This document shows positions 22,260 through 31,702 of a stretch of 64,000 bases of DNA, in pieces (position 1 is the first letter of the stretch; each line of letters begins with the position of its first letter). A model generated the notes under the pieces. It made no database searches and was not told the origin of the DNA. It saw only the letters and a list, made by a program, of their open reading frames with translations. The DNA is taken from positions 1 through 64,000 of the forward strand of contig JAEFAI010000012.1 in the NCBI GenBank assembly GCA_016291185.1. Direction: 5' to 3'. Origin of the DNA: Bacteroidales bacterium (GTDB lineage: Bacteria > Bacteroidota > Bacteroidia > Bacteroidales > UBA932). The position numbers were made by a program, and so were the translations under genes.

Positions 22260-24788
22260 ATGAGAAAATCCCTCTTATTATTCCTCCCCTTGGTGGCTCT
22301 TGCGGCCTGCTGCCGAACGGTTGATTCCGACTTGAAGCTCAATGACCTTGAGTATTTTGAGCGCCAGGGCGTGAATGTGCTGGTCTACAGCAACATGTTC
22401 TCCGGCGGCTTCAACGACGAGAAGAATTCCGGTATCGAGATCATCCACCACGGCGTGCGTACCGTGCAGGGCGGCGCCGTGCGCTTGTCCAACACGCCGG
22501 AGCAGTGGGACCTCGTCCCGGAGACGACGGTCCGCAACGTGAACCGCGAGGACGGCTCCATCGAGGTGGGCCTGCGCTATCCGCACTACGACTTTGACTC
22601 CCGCCTCGTCGTGACGGCGGTCGGCAAGGCGGTCCGGATCGACGTCTATCTGGACAAGCCTGTCCCTGCCGAGCTGGAGGGCGACGCCGGCTTCAACATC
22701 GAATTCCTGCCCTCTCAGTACTGGAACAAGTCCTATGTGATGGACGGCAAGGCGAACCGCTTCCCGCGCTACACCGCCAGCCTGACGACCACGCGTCCCA
22801 ACGAGGAGAAGGTATATCAGTACAAAGGTTATAAGACCTACGATGACCGCGGTACGGGCCGTTTCGTGGATCCGCTTCCGCTGTCGACAGGCCATGAACT
22901 GATCGTGGCGACGGACGATCCGGGGCGTCTCATCAAGATCTCCAGCGAAGACGCCGAACTGAATCTCTATGACGGCCGTCTGCTGGCGCAGAACGGCTGG
23001 TATGTGCTTCGCAGCCTGCTGCCTGCCGGCCAGACCGGTAAAGTGCTGAGCTGGACCTTGGAGCCGAATGCCATCCCGGGGTGGACACGCGAACCGAACG
23101 TCGGTTTTTCGCAGGTGGGTTACCTGCCCGGCCAGCCTAAGGTGGCGGTAATCGAACTGGACAAGCTCGACAAGCCCCGCGCGACGGCAGAAGTATGGCA
23201 AGTGAAGGATGACGGCAGAACCGAGCGTGCCTTCTCCGGCCCTGTCAAGTCCTGGGGTGATTACTATAAGTATCACTACGTGAAATTTGATTTCAGCGCC
23301 GTGCGGGAGCCGGGTGTTTACTTCCTGAAATACGGCGACGTGCAGACGAACGACTTCATCATTGGCGACGACGTGTTGGATCGCATCACGGACGCCACGA
23401 GCGACGTCTGGATTCCGATCCATATGAACCACATGATGGTCAACGAGGCCTACCGCATCTGGCATGGGGAACCCTTCAAAGAGGGCTACCTCCAGGCTCC
23501 GGCCAATACGGACCATTTCGACCTGCACAGCCAGGGCGTAATCGACACGAAATACAAGGCTCTTCAGTTGATCCCCGGGTTAAATGTGGGTGGCTTCTTC
23601 GACGCCGGCGACTTTGACATCGAGACGGGCTCCAACATCAGCGTGGTGCAGAATCTGGTGTCCGACTGGGAGCGCTTCAAGCCGATGCGAGACGAGACCT
23701 TCGTAAGTGAGGAGCAGCGCTACGTGGACCTGCACCGCCCGGACGGTGTGCCCGACGTGCTGCAGTACATCGAGCACGGCGTGCTGAACCTGGTGGCGCA
23801 GGCCGAGAACATCGGTCACATGTCCCAGACCCTGTCGAATTCTGTCCTCGACAATTATCATCATCTGGGCGATGCGGCCGCCATTACGGACGGGCTGCAT
23901 TACGATCCGCGCTTGAAACCCTACCAGAAGTCTGCCGATGGCAAGTCGAGTGGTACGCCGGATGATATGTGGGCTTTCACGACCCGTAACCCGGGCCTCG
24001 ACCTGCAGGCGGCCACGATGTTCGCGGCGGCGAGCCGCGCCCTGACCGGCTACAACGACGACCTCGCGGCCCGCGCATTGAAGCAGTCCAAGCGCTTGAT
24101 GAAGGAGGGGACCGAGCTGCTCGCGAAGAGCCCGATGGGCTCCCGCATGCGCGGCCGCGGCTTCGGCAATATGTCCACGAACCTGCAGCTATATGTCTGC
24201 ACGGGCGAGCAGCACTACCTGGATGATTTTCTGCAGCAGGTCTGGCCGGCGCTTGACCGAAACGTGGAAATGTCTATCCAGGCTGCCATGGACGCCATCC
24301 CGTTCCTCGATGATGCTTACAAGCAGAAACTGCGCCCGTACGTGGAGCAGTATAAGCATTATCTGGATAGCCTCGACCATGTCAATCCGTACGGCGTGCC
24401 CATCGGTGAAGGCAACTGGGCCGGCAGTGGCAGCGTCGTGAGTTTCGGCACCACGGCCAGCTTTGCCAGTAAGTATTATCCCGATATCGTTGGGCCGGAA
24501 TATGCCCTGAAAGCTGCTGGATACATGTTCGGCTGCCATCCGTACCACAACTATTCGTTGGTGGCTGCCGTCGGCGCTACGCGTCCGAAGCAGGTCTTCT
24601 ATGGTAACAACCGCGCAGACTTCTCCTTCATTCCCGGTAACGTGGCTCCTGGCGTGCTGTTCCGACATCCGGATCACTTCGAGAATTTTGACGATTGGCC
24701 TTTCCTCTGGGGACAGAATGAAGGTACCATCGCCGGCAACACTGCTTACCTGATTTTCGGCGCCGCGCTGCAGAATCTGGTCCGTTAG
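22260..24788 (+). CDS. Glycoside hydrolase family 9 lipoprotein
   Basis: 842 residues; lipobox ALAAC near residue 17. Residues ~270-370 look like the N-terminal Ig-like (CelD_N) domain (NVGFSQVGYLPGQPKVAVIEL, GVYFLKYGDVQTNDFIIGD). The catalytic (alpha/alpha)6 domain follows, with the GH9 nucleophile-side motif GGFFDAGDFD (~442-452) and the C-terminal GQNEGTIAGNTAYLIFG carrying the acid Glu. HPYHNYSLVAAVG also matches GH9. The N-terminal ~250 residues form an extra beta-rich domain. Family members cut beta-1,4-glucans or act as exo-glucosidases; substrate is not determined. A terminator follows directly. Confidence 0.88.
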   Translation: MRKSLLLFLPLVALAACCRTVDSDLKLNDLEYFERQGVNVLVYSNMFSGGFNDEKNSGIEIIHHGVRTVQGGAVRLSNTPEQWDLVPETTVRNVNREDGSIEVGLRYPHYDFDSRLVVTAVGKAVRIDVYLDKPVPAELEGDAGFNIEFLPSQYWNKSYVMDGKANRFPRYTASLTTTRPNEEKVYQYKGYKTYDDRGTGRFVDPLPLSTGHELIVATDDPGRLIKISSEDAELNLYDGRLLAQNGWYVLRSLLPAGQTGKVLSWTLEPNAIPGWTREPNVGFSQVGYLPGQPKVAVIELDKLDKPRATAEVWQVKDDGRTERAFSGPVKSWGDYYKYHYVKFDFSAVREPGVYFLKYGDVQTNDFIIGDDVLDRITDATSDVWIPIHMNHMMVNEAYRIWHGEPFKEGYLQAPANTDHFDLHSQGVIDTKYKALQLIPGLNVGGFFDAGDFDIETGSNISVVQNLVSDWERFKPMRDETFVSEEQRYVDLHRPDGVPDVLQYIEHGVLNLVAQAENIGHMSQTLSNSVLDNYHHLGDAAAITDGLHYDPRLKPYQKSADGKSSGTPDDMWAFTTRNPGLDLQAATMFAAASRALTGYNDDLAARALKQSKRLMKEGTELLAKSPMGSRMRGRGFGNMSTNLQLYVCTGEQHYLDDFLQQVWPALDRNVEMSIQAAMDAIPFLDDAYKQKLRPYVEQYKHYLDSLDHVNPYGVPIGEGNWAGSGSVVSFGTTASFASKYYPDIVGPEYALKAAGYMFGCHPYHNYSLVAAVGATRPKQVFYGNNRADFSFIPGNVAPGVLFRHPDHFENFDDWPFLWGQNEGTIAGNTAYLIFGAALQNLVR

Positions 24789-24807
24789 TGCTTGAAAATC
24801 ATTCTCT

Positions 24808-24845
24808 ATGCGGGTTGCATCTATTTGCAATCCGCATTTTTTTGT
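24808..24845 (+). terminator. Intrinsic terminator after GH9 gene
   Basis: The stem ATGCGGGTTGCA / TGCAATCCGCAT (24808-24819 with 24826-24837, one G-T pair) is followed by a T-rich run. It lies 20 nt after the GH9 stop and directly before the next promoter. Confidence 0.85.
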
Positions 24846-24852
24846 ATATTTG
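24845..24852 (+). promoter_or_regulatory. -7 box TATATTTG for the substrate-binding protein/phosphatase pair
   Basis: TATATTTG lies 20 nt before the ATG at 24873, immediately after the T-run of the preceding terminator. Confidence 0.55.
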
Positions 24853-24872
24853 AGCAACCAATCCGATTCATC

Positions 24873-25814
24873 ATGAAAAAACTGTTCCTGACAGTGTGCT
24901 GCCTGTCGCTTTCCTGTGCGTTGCTTGCGCAGGAGCACACGTTTGTGTTTACACCACAGTGGACGGCGCAAGCCCAGTTCGCAGGCTACTATGTGGCCCA
25001 GGAGATGGGTTTCTATGAAGAAGAAGGCGTCAAAGTGCAGATCGTGCACCCGTCCGTGTCGCAGTCGGCCATGGATCGCATCCGCACGGACCAGAGCCAG
25101 GCCACCACGCTGCAGCTTGCACAGGCGCTGGAGATCGTGGACAGCGGCATTCCGCTGGTGAACATCCTGCAGACTTCGATGAACAACGGCCTCGTGATCG
25201 TGTCGCGCCGCGGCAAGGATCCGCTCAAGCAGCATGGCGCCCGCGTCGGTATCTGGAACGCCGGGTTTGGGCAGATGGCCATCTGCATGAGCCAGATCGA
25301 GCACCTGGACTACGAGTGGACGCGTTTAGTCAACAACGTCACGCTCTTCGTCTCCGGGGCCCTGGACGCCACGCTGGCGATGAGTTACAACGAATATTAT
25401 CAACTCCTCCAGACCGGCATGGACCTGACCGAGGAGAATGTCTATCGCTTCTGCAACCACGGCTATAACGTCCAGGAGGACGGCGTCTATATGACGCGCA
25501 AATCCTGGCAGAAGAACAAAGATGCCGCCGAACGCTTCGCCCGCGCCAGCCGGCGAGGCTGGGAGTGGGCTGCGGAGCATCCGGATGAGACCCTCGACAT
25601 CGTGATGCGGTACGTGCGGGAAGAACATATCGCCACCAACCGTGTCCTCCAGAAGCTGATGCTCGAAGAAATCCTCCGCCTGCAGGTGGACCGCGAGTCC
25701 GGTGAGCGGGAGTTCCGCCTCCGGCCCGATATGGTCGAACTGGCCAGCAACCTGATGTTTCAGTGCGGGATGCTGAAGAAAACCGTTTCCTACAATGATC
25801 TGATTGCGCGATGA
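24873..25814 (+). CDS. NMT1/THI5-type ABC substrate-binding protein, no transporter genes nearby
   Basis: 313 residues with a signal peptide (LTVCCLSLSCALLAQ). The fold resembles NMT1/THI5 and SsuA-like periplasmic binding proteins: TPQWTAQAQFAGYYVAQEMGFYEEEGVKVQIVHP, then ATTLQLAQALEIVDSGIPLVNI and RVGIWNAGFGQMA. These bind pyrimidine, sulfonate or similar small ligands. No permease or ATPase gene is adjacent. Instead the stop codon overlaps (ATGA) the start of a membrane PP2C phosphatase with a periplasmic Cache domain. I infer that this protein presents a ligand to that sensor rather than to a transporter. Confidence 0.85.
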   Translation: MKKLFLTVCCLSLSCALLAQEHTFVFTPQWTAQAQFAGYYVAQEMGFYEEEGVKVQIVHPSVSQSAMDRIRTDQSQATTLQLAQALEIVDSGIPLVNILQTSMNNGLVIVSRRGKDPLKQHGARVGIWNAGFGQMAICMSQIEHLDYEWTRLVNNVTLFVSGALDATLAMSYNEYYQLLQTGMDLTEENVYRFCNHGYNVQEDGVYMTRKSWQKNKDAAERFARASRRGWEWAAEHPDETLDIVMRYVREEHIATNRVLQKLMLEEILRLQVDRESGEREFRLRPDMVELASNLMFQCGMLKKTVSYNDLIAR

Positions 25815-27751
25815 AAAACCAGAAGTTACTCAAATCTCTCCGCGACTCGCTCGCGTCCCGCCTCGGCCTGTGGGTCGTGGCCATTTCCACGCTGGTCTTC
25901 ATTGCCGCACTCGGCTATTTCTTCCTGGAGTCCCGCAAGGCGGTCAAACGGGAGGCGATCGAGCACGCCACCCAATTGCTGGATAAAACCGTGGTGCGCG
26001 TCAACAGCATTCTGGACAACGCCACGATTGCCGCGGACAATATCGATTGGCTGGTCTATAAGAATCTGGACAATCCCGATGCGATGGTGGACCTGGCCCG
26101 GAACGCCATTCTGAACAATCCCGGACTGTATGGATGCTCCATCTCCTTCGAGCCTTGGTTCTATCCGAAGAAGGGCCTGTATTTCTCGCCTTATGCGCAT
26201 CTGAACGATGGCTCCGTCTCCGTCGAAATGGACGGCGGCGACGACTATCAGTATTTCTATATGGACTGGTATCAGCTGCCCCACCTGCTCAACCAGCCCT
26301 GCTGGACGGAACCTTACATCGACGCCGACCGCGAGACGGGCCTTGCCGAAATGGTCACTTCCTATTGCAAACCCCTCATTGGCGATAGCGGAGAGTTCGT
26401 CGGCAGCCTCTCGCTGGACATCTCGCTGGCATGGCTTTCGGAGACCATCCTGTCCGTCAAACCTTACCCCAACTCATACAGCATCGTGCTCGGCCGCGGC
26501 GGCACCTACCTGGTGCACCCGGATCCCGAAAAGCTGATGTACCAGACCATCTTCACGGAGACGCTCGAAACGCCGAACCAGGCCATCTCGGACCTGGGAC
26601 ACGCGATGCTGAACGGGGAGGAGGGGATGCGTATCCTGGATATCGACGGCGTTCGGAACTTTGTGTTCTACAAGCCCGTCAAGGAGACGGACTGGAGCGT
26701 GGCCATCATCTGCCCGGAAAAGGATATTTTCGGCGCTTTCTCGCATCTGCGGAATCTGGTCATCGCCATCGTCATCATCGGTATGATTCTCATGTTCCTC
26801 GGATTCACGCGATTGATCTCCAATGAGTTGGCTCCGCTGCAGCGGCTCGTGACCCAGGCGGACACCATCGCCTCCGGCCGCTTTAGCGAAATCTTGCCGG
26901 AACCGGAGAATAACGATGAGATCGGACAGCTCACGCGTTCGTTCGGACATATGCAGACCTCGCTCGTCAACTACATTGACGAACTCACGGAGACCACCGC
27001 CACCAATGAGCGTATTGAAGGTGAACTGCGTATCGCCCGCGATATCCAGATGTCTATGGTGCCGCGAGTCTTCCCGCCTTTCCCGGAGCGCAAGGAGATC
27101 GATCTCTTTGCCTCGATGACGCCGGCGAAGGAGGTCGGCGGCGACCTGTACGACTATTATCTTATCCATGACAAGCTCTATTTCTGCGTCGGAGATGTCA
27201 GTGGCAAGGGCGTGCCGGGCAGCTTGCTGATGGCTGTGTCACGAAACCTGTTCCGCGTGGTGCTCAAGCAGAATCTCCCGCCCGCGGAGATTGCCCGCCA
27301 GATCAACGAGATCATCTCGAACGACAACGATCAGATGATGTTCATGACGATGTTCCTCGGCGTCATCGACCTGAAGACCGGCCGGATGGAGTATTGTAAC
27401 TGCGGCCACAATCCGCCCGTGGTATTCTCTGAAGGCAAGGCCGAATTCCTGACGGTCAAGTCCAACGTCCCGCTGGGCATCGATCCGACCTTCGAATTCG
27501 AAGGGGAGGCGATGGCGGACATCCGCGAACAGCCGTTCCTGTTCTACACAGACGGCCTGAACGAGGCGGAGAACCAGGTGCACGAGCAGTATGGCGACGA
27601 CCGTATCCTGAATGTACTCCGCAGCGCTCCTTACCGCACGGCACAGAATGCCATCCAGCGGATTCTGGTGGATCTGGCTGCGTTCGTGGATGGTGCGGAA
27701 GCCAGCGACGACCTGACGCTGCTCTGCCTGAAGATTGCGAAGAAGGCTTAG
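25811..27751 (+). CDS. Cache-HAMP-PP2C (RsbU/SpoIIE-type) sensor phosphatase
   Basis: 646 residues. TM1 (LGLWVVAISTLVFIAALGYFFL) is followed by a periplasmic double-Cache sensor (~40-310), TM2 (~316-336), then a HAMP segment (LISNELAPLQRLVTQADTIASG). A linker with IARDIQMSMVP leads into the PP2C domain, where PAKEVGGDLYDYY and GDVSGKGVPGSLLMA carry the metal-binding Asp residues; NCGHNPP and the final SDDLTLL complete it. Such proteins dephosphorylate anti-sigma-factor antagonists in partner-switching pathways; no such partner is encoded nearby. It is coupled by ATGA overlap to the upstream substrate-binding protein. Confidence 0.9.
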   Translation: MKNQKLLKSLRDSLASRLGLWVVAISTLVFIAALGYFFLESRKAVKREAIEHATQLLDKTVVRVNSILDNATIAADNIDWLVYKNLDNPDAMVDLARNAILNNPGLYGCSISFEPWFYPKKGLYFSPYAHLNDGSVSVEMDGGDDYQYFYMDWYQLPHLLNQPCWTEPYIDADRETGLAEMVTSYCKPLIGDSGEFVGSLSLDISLAWLSETILSVKPYPNSYSIVLGRGGTYLVHPDPEKLMYQTIFTETLETPNQAISDLGHAMLNGEEGMRILDIDGVRNFVFYKPVKETDWSVAIICPEKDIFGAFSHLRNLVIAIVIIGMILMFLGFTRLISNELAPLQRLVTQADTIASGRFSEILPEPENNDEIGQLTRSFGHMQTSLVNYIDELTETTATNERIEGELRIARDIQMSMVPRVFPPFPERKEIDLFASMTPAKEVGGDLYDYYLIHDKLYFCVGDVSGKGVPGSLLMAVSRNLFRVVLKQNLPPAEIARQINEIISNDNDQMMFMTMFLGVIDLKTGRMEYCNCGHNPPVVFSEGKAEFLTVKSNVPLGIDPTFEFEGEAMADIREQPFLFYTDGLNEAENQVHEQYGDDRILNVLRSAPYRTAQNAIQRILVDLAAFVDGAEASDDLTLLCLKIAKKA

Positions 27752-29244
27752 ACCTCTTCCTCGACGCTGGTCTTGGGATCTTTGATCTTGCGGACCGGGT
27801 CGCAGGTGAGGTCAATTCCCAGTTTCTTAAAGGTCTTGCGGTCCACTTCACTGAGCATTACGGTGGAGTGGACTTGCGCGCCTTTGAGCTTGGGCAGCTG
27901 GTCAAGTGCCAGTTTGCAGTTCTCGTCCAGCAGGCTCATCATGGAGATGGTGACCAGGACCTCGTCCGTGTGCAGGCGCGGGTTGTGCCCGTGCAAGTAC
28001 GTAACCTTGGTCTTCTGGATCGGGGCGATCATGGTCTTGGGGATGAGCTTGATATTGTGCGGGATGCCGGCCAGGTGCTTGAGCGCGTTCAGCAGGAGCG
28101 CGGCGCTGGGACCGAGCAGGGGAGAGGTCTCCGCGGTGAGGATGGTGCCGTCTTCGAGCTCGATGGCCGCCGTGGCGCCGCCGGCCTTTTCGAGGCGCTC
28201 GTGCGCGGCGACGGTGGTCTTGCGGTCGTTCGTGCTGATGCCGGCCTTCTTCATCAGCAGGACCAGTTTGTTGACTTCCGCTTCCGTGGCCTTGCCTTCG
28301 GCGAAGTTGCAGAGGGCGGTGTAATAGCGGCGGATGATCTCCTGCAGGGAGGCCTGGCGGCACACTTCGTCGTCGCTGATGCAGGAACCGATCATATTCA
28401 CGCCCATGTCGGTCGGGGACTTGTACGGCGACTCGCCGTAGATGTCATTGAAGAGGGCGTTCATTACCGGGAAGATCTCGATGTCGCGGTTGTAGTTGAT
28501 GGCCGTCTCGCCGTAGGCTTCCAGGTGGAAGGGGTCGATCATGTTGACATCTTCCAGGTCGGCCGTGGCGGCTTCGTAGGCGATGTTGACGGGATGGTTC
28601 AGGGGCAGGCTCCAGACCGGGAAGGTCTCGAATTTGGCGTAGCCGGCCTTGGTGCCGCGCTTGTTCTCCTGGTAGAGCTGGCTCAGGCATACGGCCATCT
28701 TGCCGCTGCCCGGACCGGGGGCGGTCACGACCACGAGCGGCTTGCTCGTCTTGATGTAGTCGTTCTTGCCGAAACCCTCGTCGGAGTCAATCAGGGCTAC
28801 GTTGTTGGGGTAGCCTTCAATTGTATAATGGTAATAGACCTGGATGCCCATGCGCTCGAGGCGCTTGCGGTAGGCATCCGCGCTGCTCTGGCCGTTGTAG
28901 TGGGTGACGACGACACTGTTCACGCTGAATCCGCGATCCATGAACTCGTCGCGCAGGCGCAGCACGTCCATGTCGTAGGTGATGCCCAGGTCGTTGCGGA
29001 TTTTGTTTTTCTCGATATCCACGGCGCTGATCACGATCACGATCTCCAGATCGTCTTTCAGCTGATAGAGCATTTTGAATTTGCTGTCCGGCTCGAAACC
29101 CGGAAGCACGCGGCTGGCGTGATAGTCATCGAACAGCTTGCCGCCGAATTCCATGTACAATTTATTGCCGAATTTGGCAATGCGTTCCTTGATGTGCTCT
29201 GATTGGATTTTGAGATATTTCTCGTTGTCGTACCCGTATTTCAT
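27748..29244 (-). CDS. DUF1846 (UPF0371) family protein
   Basis: 498 residues, the normal length for this family, using the ATG at 29244. Recognisable segments are EHIKERIAKFGNKLYMEFGGKLFDDYHASRVLPGF and the nucleotide-binding-like VVVTAPGPGSGKMAVCLSQLY, then GVNMIGSCISDD. The function of DUF1846 is unknown; the P-loop-like glycine run suggests nucleotide binding. Its stop codon overlaps that of the convergent phosphatase gene. Confidence 0.88.
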   Translation of the reverse strand: MKYGYDNEKYLKIQSEHIKERIAKFGNKLYMEFGGKLFDDYHASRVLPGFEPDSKFKMLYQLKDDLEIVIVISAVDIEKNKIRNDLGITYDMDVLRLRDEFMDRGFSVNSVVVTHYNGQSSADAYRKRLERMGIQVYYHYTIEGYPNNVALIDSDEGFGKNDYIKTSKPLVVVTAPGPGSGKMAVCLSQLYQENKRGTKAGYAKFETFPVWSLPLNHPVNIAYEAATADLEDVNMIDPFHLEAYGETAINYNRDIEIFPVMNALFNDIYGESPYKSPTDMGVNMIGSCISDDEVCRQASLQEIIRRYYTALCNFAEGKATEAEVNKLVLLMKKAGISTNDRKTTVAAHERLEKAGGATAAIELEDGTILTAETSPLLGPSAALLLNALKHLAGIPHNIKLIPKTMIAPIQKTKVTYLHGHNPRLHTDEVLVTISMMSLLDENCKLALDQLPKLKGAQVHSTVMLSEVDRKTFKKLGIDLTCDPVRKIKDPKTSVEEEV

Positions 29245-29309
29245 GAGATGTGATGATTGCAATACGGGTTACAAAATTACGCAAATTCTCGCGAAATCCA
29301 AAGAATTCG

Positions 29310-29317
29310 TATCTTTG
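29310..29317 (+). promoter_or_regulatory. -7 box TATCTTTG, leaderless start of the GT4 gene
   Basis: TATCTTTG ends only 7 nt before ATG 29325 and 1 nt before ATG 29319. With a start point about 6-7 nt downstream, the mRNA would begin at ATG 29325, which decides the start codon in favour of 29325. Confidence 0.6.
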
Positions 29318-29324
29318 CATGACT

Positions 29325-30491
29325 ATGAAGAAAGTCGGACTTTTTATTGACACCTGGTATCCGATGGTGGACGGTGTCATCAAGGTGGTGGACAATTATG
29401 CCCGCCGTCTGATGCAATATTGTGACGTTGTGGTATTTTGCCCCGAGACCCGGGGCTACAGCAAGGAAGAAGACAAGAAGATGCCTTACAAGGTGGTCCG
29501 CTGCAATTCTCTCCCCCTGCTGGGAAGCGATTATGACATCCCGGCGGCGTCACTGGATCCGAAGTTCGAGGCGAAGCTCCTGCGGAGCAAGATCGATATC
29601 GTCCACATCCATTCTCCCTTTGCCGTGGGCATGTCCGGCGTGCTGCACGCCAAGATGAACAAGCTGCCCGTCGTAGCCACGCTCCACAGCCAGTACAAGC
29701 AGGACTTCGAGAAGCCGCTCAAGTACAAGTTTACCGTCAATATGGCGATGGACGCCATCATGCGTGTATTCAATGCCTGCAACGAGTGCTGGGCGGTGAA
29801 TGGCGGTATCAAGGAATTATATGAAAAAGAATACGGTCTGACGGCTCCCTGCAAGGTGCGGCTGAACGCTACGGACCACAAACCCGTGGCCGATCCGGCC
29901 GAGGCCGCGCGCATCGTGAACGAGACCTACGGCGTCCCGGCAGATGCGACGGTATTCCTCTTTGTGGGGCGCATCAATTTCATCAAGAATATCGACTTCA
30001 CGGTCCGCGCCCTGGCGAAAGCCAAGGAAATGGGACTCAAGAACTTCCGTATGATCTTTGCGGGCAAGGGACAGGACGAGGAGGCCCTCGCCGAGCTCGT
30101 CCGCGAGCAGGGGCTGGAGGAGGAAGTCGTGATGTGCGGCCTGATCAACGGCAAGGATATGCTTGAGAACCTGTTCTCCCGGGCCAAGCTTTTCCTCTTC
30201 CCGTCGCTGTACGACGCCAATTCACTGGTGCAGATCGAGGCGGCCTGCCAGGGCACGCCGACGCTCTTCCTGGAAGGAGCCAAGACCGCGGCGACTGTTA
30301 CGCCGGGCGTGAACGGATTCATCTCGGCGCCGGGCGAGGAGAACTACGCGCGCGCCATCCTGGACATTCTGTCCGACACGGAGACGTATGAGCGCGTGAG
30401 TGCCGCCGCCCGCCGCGACCTGTATCTCAACTGGGATGACGTCGTGCGCGAGGTGTATGCCGACTACTGCCGCTTCTGCGAGCGGCGCTAG
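29325..30491 (+). CDS. Glycosyltransferase family 4
   Basis: 388 residues with the GT-B fold. The N-terminus MKKVGLFIDTWYPMVDGV has the GT4 acceptor-side start, VHIHSPFAVGMSG and HSQYKQDFEKPLKYKF follow, and the donor-site region contains FVGRINFIKNIDF and LFPSLYDANSLVQIEAACQGTPT with the ExxxxxxxE-like motif. Related enzymes add mannose or glucose to lipids such as diacylglycerol; the exact sugar is not predictable. The gene is convergent with a phosphatase gene, sharing CTAG at the two stop codons. Confidence 0.88.
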   Translation: MKKVGLFIDTWYPMVDGVIKVVDNYARRLMQYCDVVVFCPETRGYSKEEDKKMPYKVVRCNSLPLLGSDYDIPAASLDPKFEAKLLRSKIDIVHIHSPFAVGMSGVLHAKMNKLPVVATLHSQYKQDFEKPLKYKFTVNMAMDAIMRVFNACNECWAVNGGIKELYEKEYGLTAPCKVRLNATDHKPVADPAEAARIVNETYGVPADATVFLFVGRINFIKNIDFTVRALAKAKEMGLKNFRMIFAGKGQDEEALAELVREQGLEEEVVMCGLINGKDMLENLFSRAKLFLFPSLYDANSLVQIEAACQGTPTLFLEGAKTAATVTPGVNGFISAPGEENYARAILDILSDTETYERVSAAARRDLYLNWDDVVREVYADYCRFCERR

Positions 30492-31588
30492 TCTTTGACA
30501 ATCATATATTTACGAAGAAGTCCGATTTCCTCCGGGGTGAGGGGATCGACGTTGTCGGCGTGGCGTGTGGTGGCCCAGTTGTACGCCAGCTCGTTGATGC
30601 TCGTGGTCGCCGGGTCGCCGAACTTGCGCAGGTGGGTGATGAGCTCGTAGAGGATGTGCGTCTCTTTTTCCGTCGCGCGGAAATTGCGCAGCCGCTTGTT
30701 CGTACGCGCGAAGGTCGTCAGCTCGTAATCCTTCGACAGGTCGCTCTCCGACACGCCCAACAGTGCCTCGATCAGGAAGGCCAGCGAGCCGGTCCGGTCG
30801 GCGCCGCCCGCGCAGTGGAAATAGACGGCTTTCCCTTCGCCAAGGTAGCCGATGATGGTGCGGATGGCCTGCTGGTAGAGCTCCTGGGTGTTACCGGTGC
30901 CGCGGCCGAGGTTCTTCTCGACCGGGAATTTGCGGTAGTCGGCCCCGTCGATGACCGCGCCGACGCGCGCTTCACTCTCTTTGATGCCGCGCAGGTCGAG
31001 GTCCAGGCCGATGCCGAGATCCTTCAGGAAGATATCCCGGCCGCTCTGCGGCATGCGGGAGGAGAGGCGGGCGCCCCGATAGACCTTGCCGTAGGCGATG
31101 TGGCCGCCGTCCGCCTGCCAGCCGCCGAGGTCGCGTACGTTGTCCGCGATGCCGTTGATCCAACGCAGCGGCCCTACGGGCCGGACGCACCCCGTCTTGA
31201 GGGCTTTCCCGTTGCTGTCAAGAACTTTATAATAGTAATTTACGCCGGGGATAAGGTTGTAAACCTCGGCGGGGGAGTCAGATACGCTCTGCTCGACGGC
31301 GCCTTTGAAATTGGCTGCGGTGGCAAGGACGATCTTGGCGGCTTCGCCCGTCCAGGCGATGCGGACCGGCAGCGGCTTGTCGTTGGCGTCGTATTTCTCC
31401 ATGTAATCCCGGGCGAAGGAGAGGGTGTAGGCGGTGTCGGCCGCATAGTCCACCTCTTCCAGGAACTTCCGGGTTCCGGCGTTCTCGATATCACATTCTT
31501 CGACGGCGACCCGCTTGACCGACTGGGCGGTGCCGCAGGAAACCAGAACGGCCGCCAGGGCCGCGGTGAGCAGGATTCTTCTCTTCAT
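30488..31588 (-). CDS. Tyrosine phosphatase-family lipoprotein
   Basis: 366 residues from ATG 31588 (31597 is an alternative). Lipobox LVSC. Residues ~70-125 look like a fibronectin-type domain (PLPVRIAWTGEAA, YNLIPGVNYYYKVLD). The catalytic domain has RDLGGW, KVYRGARLS, DLDLRGIKESE and the P-loop HCAGGADRTG (Cys and Arg of the CX5R motif). It belongs to the Y_phosphatase3-type secreted phosphatases, which act on phosphotyrosine or phosphoinositide; lipidation places it in the envelope. A TAGATTTG box within the upstream hairpin region could be its own promoter. Confidence 0.85.
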   Translation of the reverse strand: MKRRILLTAALAAVLVSCGTAQSVKRVAVEECDIENAGTRKFLEEVDYAADTAYTLSFARDYMEKYDANDKPLPVRIAWTGEAAKIVLATAANFKGAVEQSVSDSPAEVYNLIPGVNYYYKVLDSNGKALKTGCVRPVGPLRWINGIADNVRDLGGWQADGGHIAYGKVYRGARLSSRMPQSGRDIFLKDLGIGLDLDLRGIKESEARVGAVIDGADYRKFPVEKNLGRGTGNTQELYQQAIRTIIGYLGEGKAVYFHCAGGADRTGSLAFLIEALLGVSESDLSKDYELTTFARTNKRLRNFRATEKETHILYELITHLRKFGDPATTSINELAYNWATTRHADNVDPLTPEEIGLLRKYMIVKD

Positions 31589-31605
31589 AATGCGCATAAA
31601 AAAGA

Positions 31606-31655
31606 TGTCAGCACAAATCTATATTTTTTCGTAGAAACTAGATCTGCGCTGACGT
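31606..31655 (-). terminator. Hairpin terminator of the TonB receptor/lipoprotein unit
   Basis: Arms GTCAGCGCAGATCT and AGATTTGTGCTGAC (minus-strand sense, 12 of 14 paired) are followed by TCTTTTTT. On the minus strand it comes after the lipoprotein gene. The second arm overlaps a TAGATTTG box that may start transcription of the phosphatase gene. Confidence 0.65.
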
Positions 31656-31702
31656 ATCTTTATACGATTATGAAACGCCTGTCACATATCGGCGTTTTCG
31701 TT

